A stretch of 64,000 bases of DNA from Thermasporomyces composti (GCF_003386795.1 NZ_QTUC01000001.1:1612001-1676000); one strand, 5' to 3'. Positions 38,876 through 50,254 are shown, counted from the stretch's first letter. Notes: generated by a model not told the origin, from the sequence alone. A program made the numbers and translations.

Positions 38876-39304
38876 TTAGTCCTCCTGTCGGGCGTGTGCT
38901 ACCGCCCGTCTCCGGGTCGTGCTCTCGCGATTCGCCTCACTGGTCTCTTCCTCACCGGCCTCGCGGCGAAACGATGAATAGATGTCGAGCAGGACGCGTT
39001 TTTGGCGTGGCGAGAGATAGGGATCGCGTCGGATGGCGGTCTCGACCGAGGCGTCCTCGCGTCTTTCCGCCTCGGCCGGGTCCAGGAGACCGGCCCTGAC
39101 GTACAGAGCCTCCGCGGAGACCCGTAACGCCTTGGCGAGCTGTTGCAGGACCTCCGCCGAGGGCTTGCGAAGTCCACGTTCGATCTGGCTGAGGTACGGA
39201 TTCGAGACCCCGGCGAGCTCGGCGAGCTGTCGCAGGGACAGTTCTGCGTTGCGACGCTGCTCCCGCAGGTACTCGCCGAGGCTGCTGATCGACCGGACCT
39301 TCAC
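38876..39304 (-). CDS. XRE family transcriptional regulator (Rv0474-like)
   Basis: This 142-residue regulator has an N-terminal Cro/C1-type helix-turn-helix (SSLGEYLREQRRNAELSLRQ, LAELAGVSNPYLSQIERGLR, KPSAEVLQQLAKALRVSAEA) nearly identical in phrasing to M. tuberculosis Rv0474, which also precedes hbhA. The C-terminal half is helical (DPYLSPRQKRVLLDIYSSFR) with a charged tail. GTG at 39304 (VKVRSISSLGEY) is the best start; it has no ribosome binding site and may be near a leaderless start, while TTG at 39340 would extend the protein through an apparent operator. TGCAA repeats lie directly upstream. It likely regulates its own operon. Confidence 0.87.
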   Translation of the reverse strand: MKVRSISSLGEYLREQRRNAELSLRQLAELAGVSNPYLSQIERGLRKPSAEVLQQLAKALRVSAEALYVRAGLLDPAEAERREDASVETAIRRDPYLSPRQKRVLLDIYSSFRREAGEEETSEANRESTTRRRAVAHARQED

Positions 39305-39316
39305 ATCGGCCAGTGT

Positions 39317-39352
39317 GCTTGCAAAAGTTAGCGGATGCAAGCTCGTTGCAAG
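39317..39352. promoter_or_regulatory. Candidate operator: TTGCA/TGCAA repeats upstream of the XRE gene
   Basis: GCTTGCA (39317-39323) and TGCAAGC (39336-39342) form an inverted repeat with a 12-base spacer, and a third half-site TTGCAAG lies at 39346-39352. The cluster sits 13 bases before the GTG at 39304 on the minus strand, fitting autoregulation by the XRE protein. The local A/T content is higher than in the surroundings. Confidence 0.5.
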
Positions 39353-39517
39353 AATGTCGCACGATGGGATGTCGGTGAGTCACTCACCTGAGGAGAACCA
39401 AGAAGCGACCTCGCGCTCACAGCCCTTTACCCACAAGCGATGTGGCTTAGCCGGGGCGATGACGAGAGCTCGCCCGATGTGGCGGAACTCACACGCGAGG
39501 TCGTCTTCATCGCGACG

Positions 39518-40510
39518 TCAGTCCCGCGTCGCGACGCCGTCGCCGGCGGCGGGGAGGTCGTCGAGGATGGTCGCCCGGATCGTCCCCACGACCCGGCCGC
39601 CGCCTCGCACCGGGGTCGTCACCTGCTCGTCGATGGCCGGACTCGACACACCCAGCCGACGCAACGCCGCCGCCATCACCACCGGACGGACCCGCTGGCC
39701 GCCATCCTCGATCTTCACCGCGACGGCGCGACCGTCAGCGAGGGCCACAGCGTAGGTGGCTTCGGCTCCACTCTTGCCGAACAGACCGGGCACCGAACGG
39801 ATGAGCGCCGCCTCGTCCCGCCTCGTCCCACTCGTCCAGGTCGGGTGAGCGCGGATCGCCGCCACCACCCTCGCCTCCGGAGATCCCGCGGGGGCGAGCG
39901 CCAGCGCGCGGAACGCCCGCGCCAGACCGGTGAGGCTGAGCGCGAACAGCGGAGCCCCACAGCCGTCGACACCGGTGTGCGACACCTTCTCCCCCGCCAG
40001 CTCCTCGACCGTCTGGCGGATCAGCACCTGGAGCGGATGCGTCGGATCGCAGTAGGTGTCGGTCGGCCAGCCCGCTCGAACACAGGCGGCCAGCATGCCG
40101 GCGTGCTTTCCCGAACAGTTCATGGCCACCCGACTGGGTGAACCGCCTGCCTTGATCACCTCGTGGGCGGCCGCCTCGTCCAAGGGCAAGCTGGGCGGGC
40201 ACCGCAGCGCGGACTCGTCGAGGCCGACGGCGGCGAGGATGCGCCGTACGCCGTCGACGTGGAACCTTTCGCCGGAGTGGCTCGCCGAGACCAGGGCGAG
40301 CAGCTCACCGTCGACGTCGAGACCCGCCCGCAGCATGCCCACCGCTTGCATCGGCTTGTTCGCCGACCGAGGGAAGATCGGCGTCGTGACGTCGCCGAGC
40401 GCGAAGGCAACCGACCCGTCGGCGTTGAGAGCGAGCACCGAACCGCGGTGCCGCGCCTCCACGAACCCCGACCGCACCACTTCGGCGACCACGGGAGGAG
40501 CGCCAGCCAT
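39518..40510 (-). CDS. L-asparaginase II family protein
   Basis: This 330-residue protein is of the actinobacterial/rhizobial asparaginase II family, which hydrolyses asparagine to aspartate and is unrelated to E. coli AnsB. Typical features are [54 protein letters not shown], the active-site phrase [15 protein letters not shown] and [14 protein letters not shown], which contain the conserved Ser/Lys and Cys. ATG at 40510. The BKACE gene lies 63 bases upstream on the same strand and is probably co-transcribed. Confidence 0.92.
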   Translation of the reverse strand: MAGAPPVVAEVVRSGFVEARHRGSVLALNADGSVAFALGDVTTPIFPRSANKPMQAVGMLRAGLDVDGELLALVSASHSGERFHVDGVRRILAAVGLDESALRCPPSLPLDEAAAHEVIKAGGSPSRVAMNCSGKHAGMLAACVRAGWPTDTYCDPTHPLQVLIRQTVEELAGEKVSHTGVDGCGAPLFALSLTGLARAFRALALAPAGSPEARVVAAIRAHPTWTSGTRRDEAALIRSVPGLFGKSGAEATYAVALADGRAVAVKIEDGGQRVRPVVMAAALRRLGVSSPAIDEQVTTPVRGGGRVVGTIRATILDDLPAAGDGVATRD

Positions 40511-40573
40511 GGGAGCGAACCTACCGGCCTCCTCCCGGCCGCCACAGGCGGCCGACGCTGCGCGCCACTGGGC

Positions 40574-41398
40574 CTAGCGCTGGGCCACGTGCAGCAGCTC
40601 GCGCGCCTCGTCGGTGCTCATCGGAGGGCGCTGCGCGAGTGTGGCCAGCTGCGCCGCCCGCTCCACGAGCTCGACGTTGTGCTGGACGGGCCGTCCCTTG
40701 GCGAAGGTCAGCGTGTCCTCCATGCCCACGCGCAGGTGACCGCCGCAGCTGAGCGCGGCGAGTGCCACCGGCAAGGTGGTCCGCCCGATCCCGGTCGCGG
40801 ACCAGGAGGTCACCGCGTCCGGCAGCGCCTGGACCGCGGCCACGAGCGTGGCGGTGTCGCCAGGCATGCCCCCCGGGACACCCATCACCAAGTCGCAGTG
40901 CACGCGGTCGCCCGGCGGCAAGCCGTAGGTGTCGAGGAGTCTCCGCAACGCCGCGACGTGGCCCAGGTCGAACAGCTCGAACTCGGGCACGATGCGGCGG
41001 GCCAGCATCTCCTTGTACAGCTCCACGACGAACGGCCACGGGTTGGAGAAGATCTCGTCGCCGAAGTTGACCGTGCCGAGGGTGATCGAGGCCGAGTCGG
41101 GTTCGGCGTCCAGGACGCGCAACCGGTCCGCGTAGGAGTCGGTGACCGCACCACCGGTCGAGAGCTGGATGACGAGGGTGGTCTCCTGGCGCAGCGCGGC
41201 GACCGTGTCGCGGAGCCTGGCGAGGTCGAGCGTCGGCCGGTGCTCGTCGTCCCGGATGTGGACGTGGATCATCGCCGCGCCCGCCGCCTCGCACCGCCGT
41301 GCGGTCTCCACCAGCTCCTCGAGGGTGGTCGGGAGCTGGGGAACGGCCTCCTTGCTGGTCTCCGCGCCGGTGGGCGCCACCGTGATCAGGGTCGCCAT
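40574..41398 (-). CDS. 3-keto-5-aminohexanoate cleavage protein (BKACE family)
   Basis: This 274-residue TIM-barrel enzyme condenses a beta-keto acid with acetyl-CoA to give acetoacetate and a new acyl-CoA. The zinc site is in [18 protein letters not shown] (HxH) with a third ligand in [15 protein letters not shown]; further family strands are [30 protein letters not shown] and [22 protein letters not shown] enzymes use many different keto acids, and this member cannot be assigned without its pocket residues. ATG at 41398. It may form an operon with the asparaginase gene. Confidence 0.9.
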   Translation of the reverse strand: MATLITVAPTGAETSKEAVPQLPTTLEELVETARRCEAAGAAMIHVHIRDDEHRPTLDLARLRDTVAALRQETTLVIQLSTGGAVTDSYADRLRVLDAEPDSASITLGTVNFGDEIFSNPWPFVVELYKEMLARRIVPEFELFDLGHVAALRRLLDTYGLPPGDRVHCDLVMGVPGGMPGDTATLVAAVQALPDAVTSWSATGIGRTTLPVALAALSCGGHLRVGMEDTLTFAKGRPVQHNVELVERAAQLATLAQRPPMSTDEARELLHVAQR

Positions 41399-41530
41399 GA
41401 CGCCATCCTCGCAGGTCGAGCGCGGTCACGGAGGACATCGCGGCGGGATGGCGGCTGCGGCGTCCACGGTTTCCTCGGCGACCGCCCGCCCCGCTCCCAT
41501 CCCACCCTCGCCGGTCGGGACAATGGCCTG

Positions 41531-41956
41531 GTGCGTGCGGTGGTACAGCGGGTCACCCAGGCGAGCGTGACCGTGGACGGCGAGGTGGTCGGGGCGATCG
41601 ACCGGCCTGGCCTCGTCGTCCTCGTCGGCGTCACCCACTCCGACACCACAGCGCAAGCGGAGAAGCTCGCCGCGAAGATCTGGGGGCTGCGCATCCTCGC
41701 CGACGAGCGGTCGTGCTCCGACGTGGACGCACCTCTCCTCGTCGTCAGCCAGTTCACGCTCTACGCCGACACGCGGAAAGGACGCCGGCCCTCGTGGTCG
41801 GAGGCGGCGCCGAGAGAGATCGCCGAGCCGCTGGTCGAGCACGTCGTCGCCACCTTGCGGAACCTGGGGGCCACCGTCGAGACCGGCCGCTTCGGTGCGC
41901 ACATGCACGTGTCGCTGGTCAACGACGGACCCGTCACGTTGATCCTGGAGGCGTGA
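41531..41956 (+). CDS. dtd: D-aminoacyl-tRNA deacylase
   Basis: This 141-residue enzyme removes D-amino acids and glycine mischarged on tRNA. It starts [20 protein letters not shown] and shows the two cross-subunit active-site motifs, [20 protein letters not shown] (SQFTL) and the Gly-cisPro motif appearing as [12 protein letters not shown]. The length is typical. GTG at 41531 is the normal position for this N-terminus. The APS-kinase-like gene starts four bases after its stop, so they are co-transcribed. Confidence 0.96.
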   Translation: MRAVVQRVTQASVTVDGEVVGAIDRPGLVVLVGVTHSDTTAQAEKLAAKIWGLRILADERSCSDVDAPLLVVSQFTLYADTRKGRRPSWSEAAPREIAEPLVEHVVATLRNLGATVETGRFGAHMHVSLVNDGPVTLILEA

Positions 41957-41960
41957 GCCG

Positions 41961-43307
41961 GTGACCGCTGATCCAGACCCGCCTCGCTGGACCGTCCCGC
42001 CCGCCGAGTACGACGACGTGGCTCTCGCGCTCGACGGCATCCTCGACGAGGTGCGCGTGACCGTCCCGGCTGCTGTCGTGTCCTCCCTGGCGTCGTCGAC
42101 GGCCGCCAGCGGCGGAGGCGGCCGGGACGACGGCGCGACCGACAGCGCGACCGACGACGCGGCGCGTCGCATCAAGGTCGCCGACCTCACCGACCAGGAG
42201 GGGACCCCGGTGGCACGGCTCACCGTGACCGAACGGAGTCGGACCGCCGAGGGAGGGTGGAAGCTGACCGGCACGGTCACGCCGCTCGCGGCCCGCGAGG
42301 ACGGGGTCTTCGCCCACCTCCATCTGCCACCCGCCGTGGTTCGCGAGCGGTTCGCCGGTCGCAAGGTCGCGGCCGTTCCCCTCGACGCACCTCTCGACAA
42401 GGCCGCGTTGACGGCGCTCACCGCCGCGACCCGGGCTTACGACGTCACCGTACTGCTGCCGCTGGTCGGCGCCGGATCGTCCCGCATCGTCTCCGCGCAC
42501 GCGTTGGTCCGCGCCACTGTGGTGGCCGCTGAGCTGCTACCCGGTGAGACGCTCGTCGTCCCGGTTCCCCTCGCGCGGCGTGAGGACCCTGCGGAGGACA
42601 CCGCGCTGCGGACGAGAGTCGCGGAGGCGTACGGCGGGTGCGTCGAGTTCCCCCTGACCAGCTCCGCCGCAGCGGGTGGCGACTACCCCGAACCGATCGC
42701 CGCCATCGTCGCCGCGGAGCATCCACCTCCTCATCGACAGGGGCTGGTCGTCTTCTTCACCGGCCTGTCCGGTTCGGGCAAGTCGACGTTGGCGCGCCGG
42801 CTGCGCGACGTCATCCTCGAGCGCGGCGACCGCACGGTCACCCTGCTCGACGGTGACGTGGTCCGCCAGATGCTGTCGGCCGGGCTGGGGTTCTCCAAGG
42901 CGGACCGGGAAGCCAACGTGACCCGGATCGGGTTCGTCGCGGCGGAGGTCGCCCGGCACGGCGGCCTGGCCATCTGCGCCCCGATCGCGCCGTACGCCGA
43001 CACGCGGGCGCGGGTCCGGCAGATGGTGGCCGAGGCCGGTGGCGCGTTCGTCCTCGTGCACGTCGCCACACCGTTGGCCGAGTGCGAGCGCCGCGACCGC
43101 AAAGGCCTCTACGCCAAGGCGCGAGCCGGTCTCATCACCGGCTTCACCGGGATCTCCGACCCGTACGAGGAGCCCACCGACGCGGACCTCCGGCTCGACA
43201 CCTCGGTGATGAGCGTCGAGGAGGCGGTGGGGCGGATCGTCGACCTGCTGACCGCACGGGGGTGGCTACGCCCGGACTCCTCCCCAGCAGGTGTGGCCCG
43301 CCGCTAA
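41961..43307 (+). CDS. Adenylylsulfate kinase fused to a decayed sulfurylase-like domain
   Basis: This 448-residue protein ends in a full APS kinase domain (from about residue 250): Walker A FFTGLSGSGKSTLARRL, DGDVVRQMLSAGLGFSKADR, CAPIAPYADTRARVRQMV, CERRDRKGLYAKARAG and FTGISDPYEEPTDADLRL. It would phosphorylate APS to PAPS. The first 245 residues resemble the ATP-sulfurylase fold only in outline: LLPLVGAG stands where HPLVG is expected and EDTALRTRVAEAYGG where the REALLHALVRKNYG helix is expected, while the catalytic QxRNP motif is not seen. I infer that this domain is no longer a sulfurylase. GTG at 41961, four bases after dtd. PAPS would feed sulfotransferases such as that at 5116. Confidence 0.87.
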   Translation: MTADPDPPRWTVPPAEYDDVALALDGILDEVRVTVPAAVVSSLASSTAASGGGGRDDGATDSATDDAARRIKVADLTDQEGTPVARLTVTERSRTAEGGWKLTGTVTPLAAREDGVFAHLHLPPAVVRERFAGRKVAAVPLDAPLDKAALTALTAATRAYDVTVLLPLVGAGSSRIVSAHALVRATVVAAELLPGETLVVPVPLARREDPAEDTALRTRVAEAYGGCVEFPLTSSAAAGGDYPEPIAAIVAAEHPPPHRQGLVVFFTGLSGSGKSTLARRLRDVILERGDRTVTLLDGDVVRQMLSAGLGFSKADREANVTRIGFVAAEVARHGGLAICAPIAPYADTRARVRQMVAEAGGAFVLVHVATPLAECERRDRKGLYAKARAGLITGFTGISDPYEEPTDADLRLDTSVMSVEEAVGRIVDLLTARGWLRPDSSPAGVARR

Positions 43308-43373
43308 CGCGTCCATCCTGGTGAGGAAGCCTGTCCGGACCGGTCGACGGTTGGGCGCGTCCAGCAGCCCCGG

Positions 43374-44606
43374 TCACCCCTCGGACCGATGTGCTGCCGG
43401 CTCCGTCGCTCGACCGCCCTCCGCTCGCGTGAGGAGCACGCGGGCGGCCAAACCAAGCACCATGCTTCCGGCCACCACCACCGCCATGGGCAGCGCCGAC
43501 GTCACCGCCACCGCCGTCGCCATCGGGCCGGTGAAGGAGGCGATGGCGAACTGCGCCGCCCCGAGCACCGCGGCCGCCGTGCCCGCCGACTCCGGGTACC
43601 GGGCCAGGGCGAGGGCCTGCGCGTTGGGCGTCACCAGACCGAACGTGGCGACGACGAAGAAGAGCGGGACGACGACGCCGTACAGCCCGGCGAACGACGT
43701 CGCCGCGGCGGCCACGAGCACCCCGGCGCTCGCCACCGCGGCGAGCTGGCCCATCGTCAGCATTCGGCGCGGCTCGACCAGACGACGCACCAGACGGCCA
43801 TTGGTCTGCGCGGCCAGCATGAGCCCGAGGGAGTTGACCGCGAAGAGGAGACTGAACTGCTGCGGGCTGAGCCCGAACACGCCCTCGAAGACGAACGACG
43901 AGCCAGAGATGTAGCCGAACAGCGCACCGAAGGCGAACCCCCCGGCCAGGGCGTAGCCGACGAACACCGGATCCACGAGGAGACCGACGTAGGCGCGGAG
44001 CGCCTTGGGGACGCCGCCCCGCTGACGTCGATCCGGCGGCAGGCTCTCCGGCAAGGCGACCAGCAGGACGACGAGCAGCACCGTGCCGAAGGCGGCCAGG
44101 ACGACGAACAGCGTTCGCCAGCCGCCGACGCGGAGCAGCTGTCCGCCGATCACCGGCGCCACGATGGGCGCCATCCCGCTCACGAACACCAGCACCGACA
44201 GCAGCCGGGCGAGCTCTCGACCGGTGACGAGGTCTCGCAGGACCGCGCGCGCGACGACGGTGCCGGCCGCGGCGGAGATCGCTTGGAGCAGCCGTGCCCC
44301 GATGAGCACCTCGACCGTCGGGGCGAGCGCGCACAAGACCGAGGTGGTGACGAAGCCGATGATCCCGACCAGGAGGGGGAGGCGTCGACCGACCGCGTCG
44401 GAGATCGGTCCGGCGAGCAGCTGACCGATCGCCGAGCCGGCGACCGCGGCGGTCAAGGTGAGCTGGAGCATCGACTCGGTGGTGCGCAGGTCGGCCGTCA
44501 TCTGCGGCAGCGCCGGCAGGTAGAAGTCGACCAGCAGCGGCCCGAGAGCCACCGACGCCCCGAGCAGGACGACCAGCCGAACCGGTACCCGGGCCCTCCA
44601 TCTCAC
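43374..44606 (-). CDS. Bcr/CflA-type drug efflux MFS transporter
   Basis: This 410-residue protein has twelve hydrophobic helices and belongs to the Bcr/CflA drug/H+ antiporter family. Helix 1 ends LGPLLVDFYLPALPQMTADL, with the conserved Asp and Pro residues; loop 2-3 carries GQLLAGPISDAVGRRLPLLV (motif A), and helix 5 has VAPVIGGQLLRVGGWRTLF (motif C-like). The C-terminal half repeats the fold. Such proteins export chloramphenicol-like drugs or dipeptides and cysteine; the substrate here is unknown. GTG at 44606. It follows the M20 dipeptidase gene by 18 bases, inside a short direct repeat, so the two form an operon. Confidence 0.9.
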   Translation of the reverse strand: MRWRARVPVRLVVLLGASVALGPLLVDFYLPALPQMTADLRTTESMLQLTLTAAVAGSAIGQLLAGPISDAVGRRLPLLVGIIGFVTTSVLCALAPTVEVLIGARLLQAISAAAGTVVARAVLRDLVTGRELARLLSVLVFVSGMAPIVAPVIGGQLLRVGGWRTLFVVLAAFGTVLLVVLLVALPESLPPDRRQRGGVPKALRAYVGLLVDPVFVGYALAGGFAFGALFGYISGSSFVFEGVFGLSPQQFSLLFAVNSLGLMLAAQTNGRLVRRLVEPRRMLTMGQLAAVASAGVLVAAAATSFAGLYGVVVPLFFVVATFGLVTPNAQALALARYPESAGTAAAVLGAAQFAIASFTGPMATAVAVTSALPMAVVVAGSMVLGLAARVLLTRAEGGRATEPAAHRSEG

Positions 44607-44643
44607 CCCCGCACGATCTCGGGCTCACCCCGCACGATCTCGG
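44602..44643. repeat. Direct repeat of about 20 bp at the dipeptidase/MFS junction
   Basis: CTCACCCCCGCACGATCTCGG (44602-44622) and CTCACCCCGCACGATCTCGG (44624-44643) are a tandem near-duplicate. One copy contains the GTG start of the MFS gene and the other the TGA stop of the dipeptidase gene (both on the minus strand). Confidence 0.9.
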
Positions 44644-45977
44644 ACCGCCAACTTCGCGAGGAGCAGCGCCTCGGCCAGACAGGCCCGCTCGAACTCGCCG
44701 AGGTGCAGGCTCTCGTCGGCGCCGTGGGCCCGGCTGTCCGGATCTTCGACGCCGGTCACCAAGATCGACGCCTCGGGGAAGGCCCGGGCGAACTCGGCGA
44801 TGAACGGAATGGTCCCTCCGACACCGATGTCGACGGGCTCACGACCCCACGCCTCCCGCATCGCCTCACGCGCCGCGTCGTAGGCCGGTCCGCTGGCCGG
44901 GATCGCGTACGGCTCGCCGAGGTCCCCCTCGTGGACCTCGACGTGCACGCCCCAGGGCGCGTGCTTGCGGAGGTGCTCGGCGAGGGCGGCGCGGGCCCGG
45001 GCGGCGTCGTCACCTGGGGCGAGGCGCACGCTCACCTTGGCCCGTGCCACCGGCTGGAGCGTGTTGGACGCCTCCGACACGCGGGGAGCGTCGATCGCGA
45101 GCACGGTCGCGGTCGGCTTGGCCCACAACCGCTCGGCGATGCTGCCCTCGCCCAGCAGCTGCACGCCGTCGAGGACGCCCGCCTCCCGCCGGAACCTCTC
45201 CTCCGGGTAGTCGAGGTCGACGGGCTCCCCGCGCACAAGACCCTCGATCGCGACCTCACCGTCGTCGTCGTGCAGCGTGGCGAGCAGGCGACACAGGGCG
45301 GTGAGCGCGTCGGGCGCGGCTCCGCCGTACATGCCGGAGTGGACGGCGTGGTGGAGCGCGCGCACCTCGACGACACAGTCGACGAGACCGCGCAGGCGGG
45401 TCGTGAGAGCCGGCACGCCGAGGTCGAAGTTGGTGGAGTCGGCGAGCACGATGACGTCCGCGGCGAGCCGGTCGCGGTAGGTCGCGAGGAACTGGGACAG
45501 CGTGGGGGAGCCGATCTCCTCCTCCCCCTCGACCAGGACCGTCACGCCGACCGGCGGTGCGCCCCCGAAGGCTCGGATCGCCGCCAGGTGCATGGCGATG
45601 CCGGCCTTGTCGTCGGCGGTCCCGCGTCCGTAGAGCCGCCCCTCCCGCTCGACCGGCTCGAACGGCGGGCTCGTCCACTGGGCCGGGTCACCGGTGGGCT
45701 GGACGTCGTGGTGGGCGTAGAGGAGCACCGTCGGCTGTCCGACAGGTGCCGGGAAGCGGGCGAGGACGGCGGGCTGCCCGCCCTCGACGGCGAGGATCTC
45801 GACCTTGGCACCCTCGGCCCGAAACAGTGCGGCGGTGGCGTCGGCACTGCGCCGAACGGCCTCCGCCGACCCGGGGTCGGCGCTGATCGACGGGATGCGG
45901 ACGAGCGCTTCGAGATCGTCGCGGACGCCTGGCAAGACCGCGCGGACGGCCTCGGCGAGGTCGAGCTGGTGGATCAC
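44625..45977 (-). CDS. M20 family dipeptidase
   Basis: This 450-residue zinc metallopeptidase of the ArgE/DapE/CNDP group cleaves dipeptides in the cytosol. Metal ligands are seen in VLLYAHHDVQPTG (His), GRGTADDKAGIAMHL (Asp), LVEGEEEIGSPT (Glu base and ligand), VLADSTNFDLG (Asp) and SRAHGADESLHLGEFE (His). The lid domain runs from about residue 195 to 350. ATG at 45977 gives MIHQLDLAEAV. It is the first gene of an operon with the MFS exporter; peptide hydrolysis coupled to product export is possible, since some Bcr-type exporters move dipeptides, but this is inference. Confidence 0.93.
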   Translation of the reverse strand: MIHQLDLAEAVRAVLPGVRDDLEALVRIPSISADPGSAEAVRRSADATAALFRAEGAKVEILAVEGGQPAVLARFPAPVGQPTVLLYAHHDVQPTGDPAQWTSPPFEPVEREGRLYGRGTADDKAGIAMHLAAIRAFGGAPPVGVTVLVEGEEEIGSPTLSQFLATYRDRLAADVIVLADSTNFDLGVPALTTRLRGLVDCVVEVRALHHAVHSGMYGGAAPDALTALCRLLATLHDDDGEVAIEGLVRGEPVDLDYPEERFRREAGVLDGVQLLGEGSIAERLWAKPTATVLAIDAPRVSEASNTLQPVARAKVSVRLAPGDDAARARAALAEHLRKHAPWGVHVEVHEGDLGEPYAIPASGPAYDAAREAMREAWGREPVDIGVGGTIPFIAEFARAFPEASILVTGVEDPDSRAHGADESLHLGEFERACLAEALLLAKLAVRDRAG

Positions 45978-46070
45978 GCCTCGCAGAGTACGCGTTTCTA
46001 CGCGATCGGTACGACCTCATTCACCCTTCTTGCCCGATCTGGCCGAGCCACCCGGATCCGGCCAAGCGCC

Positions 46071-46099
46071 CTCTGTGTGACCACATCGTGGTCAGAGAG
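46071..46099 (+). promoter_or_regulatory. Interrupted palindrome upstream of the TauE/SafE gene
   Basis: TGACCAC (46078-46084) and GTGGTCA (46088-46094), separated by ATC, are extended outward by CTCTG and GAGAG. The element lies about 70 bases before the GTG of the exporter gene and could be a regulator site or an RNA hairpin in the leader. Confidence 0.35.
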
Positions 46100-46162
46100 C
46101 GCCGGAGCTAATCCCACTAGCCCTACCATCGCGATGGGAAATACAGGAAGGGTGGGGTCAAC

Positions 46163-47071
46163 GTGCGAAAACTCGTGCTGCTCGGCCTGGTCGGGCTCGC
46201 CGCGCAACTCGTCGACGGCAGTCTCGGGATGGCCTACGGCGTCACGTCCACCACACTGCTGCTCGTCACCGGCACCGCGCCGGCCGCCGCGTCGGCGGCT
46301 GTCCACCTGGCCGAGATCGGCACAACGCTGGCGTCCGGGGCGGCGCACTGGCGGTTCGGCAACGTCGACTGGCGGGTCATCGGCCGCATCGCGCTGCCAG
46401 GAGCGGTGGGCGCCTTCGCGGGCGCCACGTTCCTCAGCTCGCTGTCGACGGAGGCCGCTCGGCCGTTGATGGCGGGAATCCTGCTGGCGCTGGGCGTCTA
46501 CATCCTCGTGCGCTTCACCGCGTGGGGCACTCCCCAGCACCGCCTCGGCACACCACTGCGCCGGCGGTTCCTCGCGCCACTCGGCGTCGTCGCCGGCTTC
46601 GTCGACGCGACGGGCGGAGGCGGATGGGGTCCCGTCGCCACACCGGCCTTGCTCGCCACCGGCCGGATGGAGCCGCGCAAGGTGGTGGGGTCGGTCGACA
46701 CGAGCGAGTTCCTCGTGGCGGTGGCGGCCAGCGGAGGCTTCCTCCTCGGCCTCGGCTCGGCCGGCATCCAGTTCGACGTCGTCGCCGCCCTACTCCTCGG
46801 CGGCCTCATCGCGGCGCCGATCGCCGCGTGGCTGGTGCGCCACATCCCGGGCCGAATCCTCGGGTCGTTGGTGGGCGGCGTCATCATCCTCACCAACACC
46901 CGGACCATCCTGAACGGCTTCGACGTGTCGTCCTCGGCCCGCACCGCGCTGTACCTGCTGATCGTGCTCGTCTGGGCCGGCGCCGTCGCGTGGTCGCTCC
47001 GCGGCCACCGCCTCGAGCAAGCCGCACTCGCCCAGCGTCAGCGAGACGTCGTCGGCTCCGAGGCCGCCTGA
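46163..47071 (+). CDS. TauE/SafE family sulfite/sulfonate exporter-like membrane protein
   Basis: This 302-residue protein has eight hydrophobic helices in two repeats. The first repeat shows AQLVDGSLGMAYGVTSTTLL and VHLAEIGTTLASGAAHWRFG, and the second AGFVDATGGGGWGPVATPAL and VGSVDTSEFLVAVAASGGFL; these DG-S/GG-GWG loops mark the family. Members export sulfite, sulfoacetate or similar anions, and many actinobacterial ones are uncharacterised. GTG at 46163 follows AGGGTGGGG. It is a single gene ending in a strong hairpin. Confidence 0.88.
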   Translation: MRKLVLLGLVGLAAQLVDGSLGMAYGVTSTTLLLVTGTAPAAASAAVHLAEIGTTLASGAAHWRFGNVDWRVIGRIALPGAVGAFAGATFLSSLSTEAARPLMAGILLALGVYILVRFTAWGTPQHRLGTPLRRRFLAPLGVVAGFVDATGGGGWGPVATPALLATGRMEPRKVVGSVDTSEFLVAVAASGGFLLGLGSAGIQFDVVAALLLGGLIAAPIAAWLVRHIPGRILGSLVGGVIILTNTRTILNGFDVSSSARTALYLLIVLVWAGAVAWSLRGHRLEQAALAQRQRDVVGSEAA

Positions 47072-47145
47072 ACTCCGGTCGGAGAGCTCAGCACAGCATC
47101 GATCAACCACACCAACCAGAAGCCCTCGCGCACTCCGAACAGGAA

Positions 47146-47180
47146 GAAGCCCCCGCGTCGGGGGGTAGCGCGGGGGCTTC
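47146..47180 (+). terminator. Hairpin terminator after the TauE/SafE gene
   Basis: GAAGCCCCCGCG (47146-47157) and CGCGGGGGCTTC (47169-47180) form a perfect 12-bp stem. It lies between two convergent genes, the exporter (plus) and the sterol-carrier family gene (minus), and can serve both. A T-run is lacking. Confidence 0.8.
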
Positions 47181-47300
47181 CCACATGAGTGGCTTCGGAC
47201 CACCGACCATGAGACGCGCTCCGATCCGGCGCGGTTCCATCCTCGACGACGACTTTTCGGGACGACCATCGCGAGCGGCCGACCCCGGGGCGACCTGCCG

Positions 47301-47690
47301 TCACGGAGCGACCTCGGTGTGCAGGGGAAGCTGCGACGCGAGGTTCGTCCGCTCCCCGCTCGCGGTCAGCCGGCCGGACGTCACAGCCTCCTCCCACGTC
47401 AGCCGGCCCAGGCAGAGCAGCACCCAGGTGAGCGGGTCGGTCTCCACGACGCCGGGCGGCGTGCCACGCGTGTGCCGGGGACCGTCGACACATTGGACCG
47501 CGGCATACGGCGGCACGCGCACCTCCACCGAGCGTCCCGGAACCTTCGCCGCGAGCAACGCGAGGAAGTGGCGCACCAGCACGCGAAGGTCGTCCGGCGC
47601 CGGCGTCGCCCCGGCGTCGACCGCTGCGAGGACGCGTCCCACCGTCGCGGCGACGACGCCGGGATCAGCGGGTCGAAGTCGTGGTGGCAT
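47301..47690 (-). CDS. Sterol carrier family protein (small SCP2-like)
   Basis: This 129-residue protein is of the actinobacterial sterol-carrier-like family: VRHFLALLAAKVPGRSVEVR, VPPYAAVQCVDGPRHTRGTP, PGVVETDPLTWVLLCLGRLT and WEEAVTSGRLTASGERTNLA. The DPLTW...GRLTW...GRLTASG pattern is the C-terminal part of the SCP2 fold. Lipid binding is assumed from the fold; no cargo is known. ATG at 47690 gives MPPRLRPADPG, the conserved start, and a longer upstream frame is low-complexity. It lies downstream of lon on the same strand. Confidence 0.8.
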   Translation of the reverse strand: MPPRLRPADPGVVAATVGRVLAAVDAGATPAPDDLRVLVRHFLALLAAKVPGRSVEVRVPPYAAVQCVDGPRHTRGTPPGVVETDPLTWVLLCLGRLTWEEAVTSGRLTASGERTNLASQLPLHTEVAP

Positions 47691-47816
47691 CGGGCGGGAG
47701 CCTAACCGGTGCTCGGCCTCGCCACGGCCTGCCGTACGACTCTCCACACCACGACGTCGCGGCGGGCGTCCGCTGCGGGAACACCGCCACCACTGAGGTG
47801 GCACTGAGGTGGTGGG

Positions 47817-50162
<2,346 letters not shown>

Positions 50163-50254
50163 GCCAAGGACAACTGATTACACGCTTACAGAATTCCCGA
50201 GATCACGTCGTGCCGGAGCACCGGCTCGGCGCTCGGCTGATCGCATCCGCTCAG

